From NCBI GenBank assembly GCA_002633115.1, contig NWBJ01000001.1:1-64000 (forward strand): a stretch of 64,000 bases of DNA, given 5' to 3'. A program made the translations under genes and the position numbers. Below the pieces are notes generated by a model. The model had not been told where the DNA came from. It did no database searches and saw only the letters and a program-made list of their open reading frames with translations. The DNA is from Muribaculaceae bacterium Zag1. GTDB lineage: Bacteria > Bacteroidota > Bacteroidia > Bacteroidales > Muribaculaceae. The stretch's first letter is position 1. Each line of letters begins with the position of its first letter. Positions 23,575-34,600 of the stretch are shown in pieces.

Positions 23575-26115
23575 ATGAATATGACTGCTAAGATTCTGTT
23601 TGTCATTGCTGCAGCGGCTCTGGCCTTTACTGCCGAGGGGCGCAAGATAAAGCCCATTGAGGGCGCTTACTACGGCACTAACTATACAGTGCCATTCGCA
23701 CACGCCTATCGCGCCTTGGGCGAGCTCGGCGTTGACCGCAAGGAGGCCATCGATAGGGATGTCTATCACATGTCGCGCCTTGGATTCAATGGCTTCAGGT
23801 TGCACCTGTGGGATGTCGAGCTGAGCGACAGCGTAGGCAACCTCATCGAGAACGACCACCTCGACCTGCTCGACTATCTGCTCGCCCAGCTCGAAAAGCG
23901 AGGCATCAGCGTGATTCTCACCGCGCAAACCAACTTCGGCAACGGATACCCGGAGCGCAACACCGACCCCTACGGAGCTTATTCCTACCGCCACGACAAA
24001 TGCCTCGTGCACTCTGACGCCGATGCCATCGCGGCGCAGGAAAATTACATAGCCCAGCTCGTCAAACACGTCAATCCATACACAGGCCTAAGCTATGCCA
24101 AAGACCCTGCCATTATCGCTATGGAGATCAACAACGAGCCATGCCACGGCGATGATGCAAAGCAAGTGACCGAGTACATCAACGCCATGGCCCGGGCAAT
24201 GCGCAAGGCTGGGTGGCAGAAGACTGTGCTATACAATGTATCGCACAATCAACCGGTGGCCCACGCCTATTATGATGCCGATATCGACGGTACCACCTAT
24301 CAGTGGTATCCCCTAAATCTGGTAAGCGGCCATTCGCGCAAAGGCAATTTCATGCCGTTTGTCGACCAGTATGAGATACCCTTTAAAGAGATGCCCAATT
24401 ATGACAAGCTGTCGCGAGTGGTGTATGAGTTCGACCCCGCCGACAATATCCTCTCGTATATTTTTCCGGCTGCTGCCCGTACATTCCGCAAGGAGGGCTT
24501 CCAGTGGGCTACGCAATTCGCCTACGACCCTACCGACATGGCCTGGGCCAACACTGAATACCAAACCCACTATCTCAATCTCGCCTACACCCCCTCAAAG
24601 GCCATTGGCATGATGGTGGCAGCCGAGGTGATGCGCCAAGTGCCGGAAGGCGCCGACTATGGCAAATTCCCAGCTGATACGGTGTTTGGGCCATTCACGC
24701 TCAGTCCTAAGCAGGACTTGGCTATCCTCAACGACGGGCAGCGCTTTTACTACACTAATCCCACCACGACCAAACCGTCATCAATGGAAACGCTCCAGTC
24801 GGTGGCAGGAGTGGGTAGCAGCCCTGTAATACAATACGATGGCACGGGCGCATACTTTGCCGACCTGGTGGCTCCTGGGGTATGGCGCATCGAGGTGATG
24901 CCTGATGTGATGCTTACCGCCGACCCGTTTGGCAAACCCTCGCTGCAGCGCAGAGTAGGCGAGATTTTCTATAACGAGAGGCCAATGACTGTCAGTCTGC
25001 CAGGGGTGGAATCGGGATTCGCTGTACGCTCGATCAGCAATGGCACCAACGGAAAAGCTCAGGGCAATACCTTCACAGTGAGCCCTGGCGTCTATCTCAT
25101 TGGCACTGATGCCGATGCGCTGATGGCTTACTCACCCGACCAAACCTACGGCGACGGTCACAAGGCTATTGGCGATTACGCCGCACCGGCTGCCTCGCAT
25201 CCAGCTCTCGCCTATGCCCATGATGCCGCTAAGACGCATAGCGCCTCAGCGCCGCTTAAGCTGCAAGTCAAGGCCGCTGGTGAGGTGCCAGTGGATTCGG
25301 TGGTGCTGTATCCCGGTACAATATCCTATTGGAGAGCTAAAAACGACCTGCGTCGATTTTCCGACCTCGGATATGGCGATTTTGAATTGGTGGTCGATGA
25401 CCCGACTTCGCTGGGTTGGAACCGTCCTGCCGAGGTTGACTACAACATTGTGGTATGGCAAGGCGGAAAGGCTACGACCTATCCGCAAGGCAAGTCTGGC
25501 ACGCCGCTCGATTGGGACTATGACGAAAAAACCTCGCCGCGTTATTCGACTGAGTTATATTATCCCGGCTCACCGCTGCGTCTGCTCACGCCGAGCGCCG
25601 ACATGGACGGCAGCGAAATCTCTACCATCCCCACGCAGTGGGATGGCACAAGCTATCGCTATATCAAGGGTGGTCGCTTGGCCGATGACCGCCTTACAGC
25701 CTCCATCTATAATCCAGCCCAAGACACCCAACTGATTGCCCTTAAATATGTTGGTGACCTAATCGAAGGCCTCTCTGACATCCCAGAGGATGCCGAGGTC
25801 TGCATCGAGATTGCGGATGTCGAGGGTCTATCCTCGCTTGAACTCGCTCTCATCACCAATAATGGCCTAAGCTACAATGCGCAGCTGCCGCTGCAAGATG
25901 GGGTAGCACGCTTGCGCGTCTCTGACTTTACCCTCTCCCCCACGCTGCTCTGCCCCGAGCCATATCCGGTATTCCTTGGCCGCGTCTTCACCCCTGGCCC
26001 CGAGGCCCAATCAATACCCCTCCACCTCAACGCCCTCGAAAACATCCAACTCATCGGCCAATCCCACCCCTCCACCCCCGCCTCCTTCTCCCTCAAATCC
26101 CTCTGGATCGAGTAA
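23575..26115 (+). CDS. Secreted GH5-like (clan GH-A) glycoside hydrolase
   Basis: 846 residues with a signal peptide (about 1-22). The N-terminal TIM barrel (about 30-370) shows MSRLGFNGFRLHLWDVEL, the acid/base motif AMEINNEPCHGD (Glu after the Asn pair) and VVYEFDPAD for the likely nucleophile. Residues 400-846 are beta-rich modules with no catalytic look, probably carbohydrate-binding. This architecture is common in secreted proteins of Bacteroidales annotated as cellulase-like; the substrate is unknown. It converges on the GH29 gene, and the HTCS at 17189 is a possible regulator. Confidence 0.8.
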   Translation: MNMTAKILFVIAAAALAFTAEGRKIKPIEGAYYGTNYTVPFAHAYRALGELGVDRKEAIDRDVYHMSRLGFNGFRLHLWDVELSDSVGNLIENDHLDLLDYLLAQLEKRGISVILTAQTNFGNGYPERNTDPYGAYSYRHDKCLVHSDADAIAAQENYIAQLVKHVNPYTGLSYAKDPAIIAMEINNEPCHGDDAKQVTEYINAMARAMRKAGWQKTVLYNVSHNQPVAHAYYDADIDGTTYQWYPLNLVSGHSRKGNFMPFVDQYEIPFKEMPNYDKLSRVVYEFDPADNILSYIFPAAARTFRKEGFQWATQFAYDPTDMAWANTEYQTHYLNLAYTPSKAIGMMVAAEVMRQVPEGADYGKFPADTVFGPFTLSPKQDLAILNDGQRFYYTNPTTTKPSSMETLQSVAGVGSSPVIQYDGTGAYFADLVAPGVWRIEVMPDVMLTADPFGKPSLQRRVGEIFYNERPMTVSLPGVESGFAVRSISNGTNGKAQGNTFTVSPGVYLIGTDADALMAYSPDQTYGDGHKAIGDYAAPAASHPALAYAHDAAKTHSASAPLKLQVKAAGEVPVDSVVLYPGTISYWRAKNDLRRFSDLGYGDFELVVDDPTSLGWNRPAEVDYNIVVWQGGKATTYPQGKSGTPLDWDYDEKTSPRYSTELYYPGSPLRLLTPSADMDGSEISTIPTQWDGTSYRYIKGGRLADDRLTASIYNPAQDTQLIALKYVGDLIEGLSDIPEDAEVCIEIADVEGLSSLELALITNNGLSYNAQLPLQDGVARLRVSDFTLSPTLLCPEPYPVFLGRVFTPGPEAQSIPLHLNALENIQLIGQSHPSTPASFSLKSLWIE

Positions 26116-26131
26116 ACCTATCACTCTCCAA

Positions 26132-26199
26132 TATTTACTCCCCAAGTTGGGGAGTAAATAAAAAACTGGAACAAGGGACTGTCCCTTGTTCCAGTTTTT
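26132..26199. terminator. Two adjacent perfect palindromes between converging genes
   Basis: TATTTACTCCCCAA plus complement (26132-26160), then AAAAACTGGAACAAGGGAC plus complement (26161-26199), the latter of the REP-like family. They separate the GH5-like and GH29 genes and end in T tracts. Confidence 0.85.
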
Positions 26200-27676
26200 A
26201 GCGCATGTCGAAGAGGTAGATTGAGGGCGGGGCTGAGGCTTGGAGGACGCGGAGACGCACCTGGTTGGTGGTGTAGGGCTGCGACAATGAGATGGTTTTG
26301 CAGTCGCCCATGGGCTCGTCTCCGAGATAGATTGTGGTCCAATCCCCATTGTGATCGAGTGCATCGATGGCATAGCGCTGAATGCGATTGATGCGCTCAT
26401 TAGAGAATCCGTCGGCGCCCTGCTTGGAATCGCAATACTCAAATATGTTGATTTGGCTGATTGATTTCTCTGAGTCAAAATCGATTGTCAGCATTGGGGT
26501 CGTTTCAGTTGAGGCCCAGCGGGTCTGCATGCCTCCATCAACAGCTCGCATCGGCCCATACTCATCATAATTGTCATCCCACACGCTTGTAGCCGCGGCT
26601 GAGGCAACAGCCAAGGCAGCGGGGGCTTTTGGCAACGACTCGCCTTGCCGAATGCCCAATCGCTGCCCAAGCGAGATTATTGCGTCGGCCTCGTGAGAGT
26701 AGATTAGCCCTTGGGGTGAAGGCGGCACATTGATGAGCAGAGTATTGTCATTTGCGGTGCAGCGATAGAAGAGTTCGGCCAGTTCGTCCTGGCTGCGCAC
26801 AGGCATCGGCTGAGATTTCTGAAACCAATTCCACGCCTTGCTCAAGCAAATCGTATGTTCAAAGGGCAAGTAGTAAGATTTTCCATCGTAGAGATACTGC
26901 TTTTTATCCTTTGGATGGGCTATCTTGGGGTCCCAAAGTCGGAAGTCAACTGGGAAATATCGAGTGACGTATTTATTGTCCTCAATCATTTGGTCAGGCA
27001 AGATGTAGCAGTAGCCTCCTTCATCTCCTTCATGATCGGTGACATTTCCATTTACACCAATGGCGCACTGCGGCTGCAGCTTTTTCACTAAGGAGTATAG
27101 CTCTGGTAGGCGCCATTGGTCAGCCGGCTTATCCCAACCGCCGTCAAACCACAGCTCGCACACCTCGCCATAGTTGCTCATCAATTCGGTGAGTTGTCCC
27201 TCCATATATCGGATATAGTCAGCGAAGTCAGAGGATTGATAACTGGGCTCATGCCTATCCCAAAGAGAATAGTAAAGGGCGAATTGGAGGCCGTATTTTC
27301 GGCATGCGTCAGCTACTGCCCCTACCACATCGTTTTTCACCGGCGATGAGGCCACATCGTAGTCAGTGAGCGCGCTATCCCAGAGGCAGAATCCGTCATG
27401 ATGCTTGGCTGTGAGCACCACATAGCGGAATCCAGCGTCGCGAGCCACACGTATCCACTGGTCGCAATCGAGCTGTGTAGGGTTGTAGACCGAGGGCGGA
27501 GTCGTGCCGTCTGACCACTCAAGCCCGTTGAAGGTGTTGATGCCGAAGTGGATGAACATTCCATACCCTCGGTCAATCAGACGTTGTTGGCACTCGTTGG
27601 GCCGCGTCGACGGCTCAATAGCCATGGCCCTATGGCCAAGGCAGAAAAGGAGAATGAGGCAAAGATAATATTTCAT
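26198..27676 (-). CDS. Alpha-L-fucosidase (GH29) with C-terminal discoidin-type domain
   Basis: 492 residues, signal peptide 1-19. The barrel has the GH29 landmarks GMFIHFGINTFNG, VVLTAKHHDGFCLWDS, YYSLWDRHEP and the nucleophile motif ELWFDGGW. Residues about 355-490 form an F5/8 type C domain (AVDGGMQTRWAS, RYAIDALDHNGDW and a terminal VRLRVL strand). It removes fucose from host or plant glycans in the periplasm. It is followed by the palindromic terminator. The neighbouring GH5-like enzyme may act on the same glycan. Confidence 0.92.
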   Translation of the reverse strand: MKYYLCLILLFCLGHRAMAIEPSTRPNECQQRLIDRGYGMFIHFGINTFNGLEWSDGTTPPSVYNPTQLDCDQWIRVARDAGFRYVVLTAKHHDGFCLWDSALTDYDVASSPVKNDVVGAVADACRKYGLQFALYYSLWDRHEPSYQSSDFADYIRYMEGQLTELMSNYGEVCELWFDGGWDKPADQWRLPELYSLVKKLQPQCAIGVNGNVTDHEGDEGGYCYILPDQMIEDNKYVTRYFPVDFRLWDPKIAHPKDKKQYLYDGKSYYLPFEHTICLSKAWNWFQKSQPMPVRSQDELAELFYRCTANDNTLLINVPPSPQGLIYSHEADAIISLGQRLGIRQGESLPKAPAALAVASAAATSVWDDNYDEYGPMRAVDGGMQTRWASTETTPMLTIDFDSEKSISQINIFEYCDSKQGADGFSNERINRIQRYAIDALDHNGDWTTIYLGDEPMGDCKTISLSQPYTTNQVRLRVLQASAPPSIYLFDMR

Positions 27677-27768
27677 GGCTGCGCTGTTAATTTTTCAGTT
27701 GCAAAGTTAATGCTTTGCCTCCACTCCCCCTGCCACAATTGCGCCAAATTATGACACGAAATCGCTAA

Positions 27769-29088
27769 TTACATATCGGGGAGGGAGAGACAATCGTGGG
27801 AGAGGCGATAGCCCTGGAATTGGCGGGTGGATTTGAGGAAGATGTCAATCTTGGAGAGGAGGGCGCCTTCGTCATAACGAGAAGGGTTGCGCTTCACCTC
27901 ATAGAAATTGGCCCAACGATCCAGGTCGTTGGCAGCGATGATGTCAATCTCATTTTCGGTGCGCCTATCCCACCATCCGCCAATGCGAGTGCATTGCTGG
28001 CCCTCCATAAGTTTGGCGCGGAAGTAGTGCTCTAAGGCTATGCCTTGGAATGTTGACAAGTCGCGCTCGATGATTTTGCGCAGCTGCTCATAGGCTTGTA
28101 TCTCGAGTATGTAATTGTATTTGTATAGGAATCTGAACCAAAAAGACAGGAACATGTCTATTACCTGATATTTCACATTCTTGTTGGTCGAGGCCTGAAA
28201 CATGGGCAGCTTTTTAGCGATAAGTCCGTAGTCATTCTCGAGATTGGTAAGGTATCCTCCAATCTCTTTTCCTATCAGGTCTTCAATTTCTGCCCGGCTG
28301 GTGTTGCCAGAGGCTATAGCCGAGAGGATGGAAAAATACGTGTTGTAATCTTTGCCAAACTCCTCGAGCAACAGGAATTTGCCTTCGTTGAGGAATATTG
28401 AATCCTTCCTTACCACCTCCGCAATCATCTGCTTTGGGGAAGTGGCTCCGGCATCCATCAGAGTCTCAACGTATTTAGCTACACCGCCAGTCAGAGCGTA
28501 AAGCGTAAGCAGATCTTCAGGCATATAATTGGGCTTATAATCCTTAAGGATTTGCTTTAGCACCGAGGTGGTAAAGGGCATTACGGTAAGCATCCGGGTC
28601 TGACGGCTGTAGAGGGGCTCGTTGCGGTTAGAGAATATTTGAGTCATCAGGCGATAAATCGACCCGCTGGCCACCAGGTTTATACGAGAGCGACCTTTGT
28701 AGAGGTCCCAAACCCGCTGTATTTCACTGAATATGGCTGGATTTACGCGCAGGAACTCCTGAAACTCATCTATCACCAACGTAAAGGGGCGATTCTCTGC
28801 CACTTTCATCAGCGCCTCAAAAAGGGATGCGAAACTTTTAGGAGTACCCACTATGGGCATCCCCAACTTCTGCTCCATTTCCGTAGCAAAATCGATGCAA
28901 AGATCTTGCTCGGCCTTGCGAGCCACAAAGAAATACAGCATGGTCTCTTGCTCAAAGGCTCGAAGCATAAGCGTCGTCTTGCCGATGCGTCGCCGGCCAG
29001 TAAGTACAGTAAACTGAGCCTGCTCCTTAGATTTGAGAGCGGTATCTCTAAGAATTTCAAGTTCTTCTTCGCGGTCGTAGAATTTCAT
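27769..29088 (-). CDS. DUF234-type ATP-binding protein
   Basis: 439 residues. P-loop TVLTGRRRIGKTTLMLRAF at about 30-48, Walker B TLVIDEFQEFLRVNPA, an HTH-like middle, and a C-terminal nuclease-like DUF234 domain with NEIDIIAANDLDRWANFYEVK. Such genes are abundant and of unknown role in Bacteroidales; a mobile or defence function has been proposed for relatives. It is intact, unlike three other ATPase relics in this window. Confidence 0.85.
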   Translation of the reverse strand: MKFYDREEELEILRDTALKSKEQAQFTVLTGRRRIGKTTLMLRAFEQETMLYFFVARKAEQDLCIDFATEMEQKLGMPIVGTPKSFASLFEALMKVAENRPFTLVIDEFQEFLRVNPAIFSEIQRVWDLYKGRSRINLVASGSIYRLMTQIFSNRNEPLYSRQTRMLTVMPFTTSVLKQILKDYKPNYMPEDLLTLYALTGGVAKYVETLMDAGATSPKQMIAEVVRKDSIFLNEGKFLLLEEFGKDYNTYFSILSAIASGNTSRAEIEDLIGKEIGGYLTNLENDYGLIAKKLPMFQASTNKNVKYQVIDMFLSFWFRFLYKYNYILEIQAYEQLRKIIERDLSTFQGIALEHYFRAKLMEGQQCTRIGGWWDRRTENEIDIIAANDLDRWANFYEVKRNPSRYDEGALLSKIDIFLKSTRQFQGYRLSHDCLSLPDM

Positions 29089-29105
29089 ATTAGTAAATGA
29101 TTAGA

Positions 29106-29352
29106 GTTCCGAAACGGCTGTTTCCGAAACGACCATTTCGGAAACAGCCGTTTCGGAACCACAAAGTTAGCAATTTATACTTTAAAATCCAAACGGAATG
29201 GGTGGAAGTTAAAAGTATACTTTAAACTTCCACCCATTCCGTCATATTCCGTGGCTGTTAATTTGTGTGGAACAAGGGACAGTCCCTTGTTCCATTGGAG
29301 TAAAGGGCCCGAAAAAAACTGGAACAAGGGACAGTCCCTTGTTCCAGTTTTT
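29106..29352. repeat. Cluster of four large inverted repeats
   Basis: 29106-29159: perfect 24-bp arms (GTTCCGAAACGGCTGTTTCC...) around a 6-bp loop. 29193-29241: arms ACGGAATGGGTGGAAGTT with a TATA-like centre. 29268-29294 and 29314-29352: REP-like GGAACAAGGGAC palindromes; the last abuts the stop of the Dus gene. The 264-bp gap holds no gene. Confidence 0.9.
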
Positions 29353-30282
29353 TTATTTGAAGAGGTCGGTGACTGCGGATTGGTAGCGGGCGAGGGAGCC
29401 GGCTTTGTGGAGGGCTTTGGCGGCGCGATGGCCGATTTCGGGCTCGAGGTATTCCCAGAAAGGCTTGATTTTCTGCAGGATTTGGGCTTGGCCGCAGAGG
29501 GTGGATTCGTAGGCGGCAAGCAGGCGCGTGTGGAAGCGGTAGAGGTAGTCCATGCGCTTGTCGTGGTCCCACCCCTGAGCGCTGCGCCATTCGGCGCCAA
29601 GCGATGGACGAGCCAAGAAGCCGCGGCCCACCATTGCGCCTTTGAGTTGAGGATACGCCTCAAATACTCTGTTGATGTCCTCGGGTGAGAGCAAATCGCC
29701 ATTCCAAATCACTGGATTTTTCGACTCGGCGATGAATTCCCGCGCCTCCTCCTCGTATAGCTCACCTCCGTAGAGTTGCGAAGCGATGCGCGGATGCAGG
29801 GTGATATGGTCGAGGGGCAAGGAGTTGAGCGTGGGCATTAAGGCTCGCCACTCATCGGGCTTAGCCATGCCTACGCGCATTTTTATAGAATACCGGCAAT
29901 CAGGGTCAGCGCTGATGCGCTCGCCGATTTGCTCCATCAGCGGCAGATTGCTGATGACAGCCGCTCCGCGCCCTCGGCGCGTCTGCATGGGATACGGGCA
30001 ACCCAGATTGAGGTCAATGCGCTTCCAGCCCCGGTCGCGAAGCGCACGGGTGAGATGGTCAAACTCATCGACCGATTTGAAAATGATTTGCGGCACAGTG
30101 GGCGTACCGTCAAGTTGGGCTGTGTCTAATCGCGCCATATCTTGATGGCGCGGCGCGCCCTTCTCTATGCGGATAAAGGGCGTGTAATACCAGTCGGCCC
30201 CGCCGTAAATCTCGGCGTGGAATCTGCGATACAGGTGGTCGGCATAACCTTGCATCGGCGCGAAGTGCAGCTCCTTTTCCAT
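29353..30282 (-). CDS. tRNA-dihydrouridine synthase family protein
   Basis: 309 residues. FMN-binding TIM barrel with FAPMQGYADHLYRRFHAEI, IDLNLGCPYPMQTRRGRGAA (catalytic Cys in GCP), KMRVGMAKP and VMVGRGFLARP-like (AMVGRGFL). It reduces uridine in the D-loop of tRNAs. Which Dus subfamily cannot be fixed by eye; DusC-like is possible. A terminator-like palindrome follows it. Confidence 0.9.
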   Translation of the reverse strand: MEKELHFAPMQGYADHLYRRFHAEIYGGADWYYTPFIRIEKGAPRHQDMARLDTAQLDGTPTVPQIIFKSVDEFDHLTRALRDRGWKRIDLNLGCPYPMQTRRGRGAAVISNLPLMEQIGERISADPDCRYSIKMRVGMAKPDEWRALMPTLNSLPLDHITLHPRIASQLYGGELYEEEAREFIAESKNPVIWNGDLLSPEDINRVFEAYPQLKGAMVGRGFLARPSLGAEWRSAQGWDHDKRMDYLYRFHTRLLAAYESTLCGQAQILQKIKPFWEYLEPEIGHRAAKALHKAGSLARYQSAVTDLFK

Positions 30283-30512
30283 AATCTCAATAGAATAAAT
30301 AGTCTATAAAGGTAACAACCCAACCCCGCGCTGGGTTGTAAGGCTCAATTGAATATGCAAGCAAGGGGATGAGACAATCTCTGACCACCATCGGTTTTTT
30401 GAGGATTTTTCACAAATAGATAAGAGAAAATAAAGGAAAAAATTGGTAACTTTGCACGCCGCATCGCCTGAGGGGTGGCGGCGAAGGTACCAATTTTTAT
30501 CCAATTGAAAGA

Positions 30513-31670
30513 ATGAAGATTCTCTTTCCTATAGCCATTGCCCTGCTCGCCTGCTGCGCTACGAGTTGCGCCACAAAGAGCACTAAAGAAAAGGAAGCTC
30601 CTGAATATCCAACACTTACGGTCGACCTTACCGACCGCACACTGATGAGCGACTACGCCGCCTCGGTGACCGGCCGACAGACGGTGGAGATACGCCCGCA
30701 AATCGACGGACTGCTCACCGACATACTGGTGCGCGATGGCGCCCCAGTGAGAATAGGCCAGGTGCTGTTTGAAATCGACCCGGCCCAATTCCAGGCTGCT
30801 TATGACATCGCTGAGGCCAACGTGCTCAGCGCCGAGGCCGCTGTGTCGACAGCCCAACTCGTACTCGATAGCAATACAGAACTATACCAGGAAGAGGTAA
30901 TCTCAGAATTCGAGCTCAATACCGCCAAAAACGAACTCGCCGAGGCCAAAGCCAAGCTCAAGCTCGCCAAAGCCGAACTCGAGAAAGCCGCTACCAACCT
31001 ATCCTACACCCAAGTGAAATCGCCGGTCAACGGCGTGGCCAGCATGATTCCCTACCGCGTAGGCGCTCTGGTCGGCCCCAACATCACCTCGCCGCTCGTC
31101 ACGGTTAGCGATGACAACGAAGTGTATGCCTATTTCTCAATGTCAGAAAATTCGCTGCTTGACCTGATCAGCCAATACGGTTCGCGCAGTAGCGCGATGG
31201 AGAAGATGCCAGAGGTGGAATTTCGCATGAGCAATGGCGACCTCTACCCCCACAAAGGCCGCATTGACGCTGTGAGCGGCACCATCAACAACAGCACTGG
31301 CGCAGTGACATTCCGCGCCGTATTCCCCAACCCGGACCGCTGGCTGCGCGATGGCGGCACTGGTTCGGTAATCATTCCCCAGACTTACGAGCAGTGCATC
31401 GTGATACCCCAATCGGCTACTTATGAGCTCCAAGACCGCAAATTTGTCTACAAAGTAATCGACGGCAAGGCATCGTCGGCCGAGGTGACAGTGCTGCCGC
31501 AAAGCAACGGCAAGGAATACCTCGTGACCAGCGGCCTCGAAGAGGGCGATGTGATAGTATCTGAGGGCGCCGGCCTGATCAAAGAGGGCACCGTAGTCAA
31601 TCCCAAGGCCAAGCCAGAAGCCGCCTCTGAGACAGCCGAGGCCGACCAAACTAAATCTGAGCAGTCATGA
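30513..31670 (+). CDS. RND efflux periplasmic adaptor (AcrA-like lipoprotein)
   Basis: 385 residues. Signal peptide with lipobox (ATSC, Cys near 19). The barrel-sandwich and alpha-hairpin regions appear as TVEIRPQIDGLLTDILVRDG and long AEANVLSAEAAV and NELAEAKAKLKLAKAELEKA helices. The downstream RND pump ATG overlaps its TGA. A -7 element TAACTTTG lies at 30447-30454. First gene of a complete tripartite pump. Confidence 0.92.
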   Translation: MKILFPIAIALLACCATSCATKSTKEKEAPEYPTLTVDLTDRTLMSDYAASVTGRQTVEIRPQIDGLLTDILVRDGAPVRIGQVLFEIDPAQFQAAYDIAEANVLSAEAAVSTAQLVLDSNTELYQEEVISEFELNTAKNELAEAKAKLKLAKAELEKAATNLSYTQVKSPVNGVASMIPYRVGALVGPNITSPLVTVSDDNEVYAYFSMSENSLLDLISQYGSRSSAMEKMPEVEFRMSNGDLYPHKGRIDAVSGTINNSTGAVTFRAVFPNPDRWLRDGGTGSVIIPQTYEQCIVIPQSATYELQDRKFVYKVIDGKASSAEVTVLPQSNGKEYLVTSGLEEGDVIVSEGAGLIKEGTVVNPKAKPEAASETAEADQTKSEQS

Positions 31671-34600
31671 CCCTGAAGACATTTATCGACCGGCCGATAT
31701 TATCATGCGTGATATCGGTGGCAATAGTCTTGCTCGGTCTCATCAGCCTCTCGACCCTGCCGGTCGAGCAATTTCCCGAAATCGCACCGCCGACGGTGAG
31801 CGTCTCAGCCAGCTATTCCGGCGCCAACGCCGAGACGGTGCAGAAGAGTGTGATCGTACCTATCGAAGAGGCCATCAACGGCGTAGAAGATATGCTCTAC
31901 ATGGTATCTTCGGCCACCAACACCGGTTCGGCCAGCATCCAGGTCTACTTTAAGCAAGGCACCGACGGCGACATGGCCATGGTCAACGTGCAAAACCGTC
32001 TAGCCTCGGCTCAAGGCTTGCTGCCAGGCGAGGTGACTAAGAGCGGCGTGAATGTGCGCAAACGCCAGACCTCGCGCATCAAGACACTGGCCGTATACAG
32101 CCCTGATGGCACTTTCGACCAGAAATTTATCAGCAACTATCTGAAGATCAATATCGAGCCTCGCCTCTCGCGCATCGCCGGTGTGGGCGAAGTGGATGTG
32201 TACGGCGCCGACTACTCGCTGCGCATCTGGCTCGATCCCAGCAAGATGGCTCAGTATAAGCTGGTGCCATCCGACATCGCCAAGGTACTTGATGGCCAGA
32301 ATCTGGAATCCCCAACCGGCACATTCGGAGCAGAGTCAGAGAATACCTTCCGCTACACCCTCAAATATCGAGGCCGCTACGAAGAGGAGAGCGACTTTGA
32401 GAATCTGGTAGTGCGTGCCCTCCCCGACGGCTCTATCCTTAGGCTAAAGGATGTAGCCGAAATCGAGCTGGGCACAAAGTCGTACGACTACATCGGTTCG
32501 GTCAACGGCCACCCCGGCACCACCCTGATGATATCGCAGACCTCTGGCTCTAACGCCAACGAGATTATCAAGGCCATCGACAAGGAGGTGGAACAAATAC
32601 GCCAATCCCTGCCCAAAGGCATGGAGATTGTCGACCTGATGAGTACCAAGGACTTCCTCGATGCCTCAATCCACAATGTAATCAAGACGCTAATCGAGGC
32701 TATCATCCTCGTAGTGCTCGTGGTCTACCTCTTCTTGCAGAGTTTCAGGGCCACGATCATCCCCACCCTATCGATTGTGGTGTCGCTAATCGGCACGTTC
32801 ATATTCCTCAAGATAGCAGGGTTCAGCATCAACCTCATCACGCTATTTGCTCTCGTGTTGGTAATCGGTACGGTGGTCGACGATGCCATCGTGGTGGTCG
32901 AGGCGGTACAAGCCCAATTTGACAAAGGGGAGAAATCTCCCTACGAGGCCACTGTCAAGGGCATGGACGGCATCACAGCCGCGCTGCTCACCACCACCAT
33001 CGTGTTTATGGCCGTGTTCATTCCCGTGAGCTTCATGGGGGGCACTACCGGCACATTCTACACCCAGTTCGGCCTCACGATGGCTGTGGCAGTTGGCATC
33101 TCGCTGCTCAACGCCATGACCCTGAGCCCGGCGCTCTGCGCCTTGATGATGACGCCCCATGTGATTGAGGGGAAAAAGACATTCTCGGCCCGATTCCACA
33201 CCGCATTCAATGCCGGGTTCAATCGCCTTGTGCGCCGCTATACGGCGGGTGTGAAATTTATGTTCCGTCGCAAATGGATTACCGCCTTGCTTCTGATTGC
33301 CGCTGGCGGCAGCCTCTATTATATGATGGTGACCACCAAGACCGGCCTTGTGCCACAAGAGGACATGGGCTCGATCAATATCGACGTGCTCACAGCCGCT
33401 GGCACTAACCTGTCGGAGACTATGCAGGTGATGGAGGAGATCGACCGCCGCATCTGCGACCTGCCCCAAATCAAGGCTTATTCCCGCACTGCCGGCATGG
33501 GCACACTGAGCGGCGTGGGCTCGTCGGCTGGTTCGTTCAACATCCGCCTTAAGGACTGGAGCCTGCGCCAAGGACCGGAGGATGATATCAACTCGGTGAT
33601 GGATGAGATTTATCGCCGCACCTCCGACATCGTGGGCGCCCGCATCATCGTGCTGACCCGAGGCATGATTCCCGGCTATGGCGCTACGAGCGGTTTTGAG
33701 ATACACGTACAGGACCAGAAAGGCGGCAAGATCGAGGACCTGCAGCAGATTGCATACCGCATTATTGCCGAACTTAACCAGCGCCCCGAGATAGCGCGAG
33801 CGACTACATCATTCGACACCAAATATCCGCAATATCTCGTAGAGGTTGATGCCGCTACGGCTCTGCGCCACGGCGTAGAACCAGCCGATATCCTTAGCGC
33901 CCTCTCTGGCTATATCGGCGGTTCGTATGCCTCGAATATCAACCGTTTCTCTAAGCTGTACCGTGTGATGGTGCAAGCATCGCCCGAATACCGCCTTGAC
34001 ACCAAGGCCCTGGGCAACATATTTGTGCGCAACTCATCGGGCGATATGTCGCCCATCAGCCAATATCTGAAGCTGACGCGCGTCTACGGGCCACAGTCGC
34101 TGTCGCGATTCAACCTGTTCCCATCGATTCAGGTCAACGGCACCCCAGCCACTGGCTACAGCACCGGCGAGGCCATCCAGGCTGTGCGCGAGGTTTGCGC
34201 CGAGAATCTGCCCGTAGGCTACAGCTACGAGTTCGGCGGCATGAGCCGCGAGGAGGCCTCATCGGGAAGCTCTACGGTGTTTATCTTCATCGTGTGCGTG
34301 GTGTTTATCTACCTAATACTTTGCGCGCTCTATGAGAGCCTGTTTATTCCTTGGGCGGTGATGCTGTCGGTGCCTTTTGGATTGATGGGCAGCTTCTTGT
34401 TTGCCAAGATGTTTGGACTTGAGAATAATATCTACCTCCAAATCGGCCTGCTGATGCTCATCGGCCTATTGTCAAAGACCGCCATCCTGATGACGGAGTA
34501 TGCCTCAGATGGTCGCCGCAAGGGCCTGTCGATTATTCAAGCCGTGACATCGGCAGCGCAAGCGCGTCTGCGCCCTATCCTCATGACCTCGCTCTCGATG

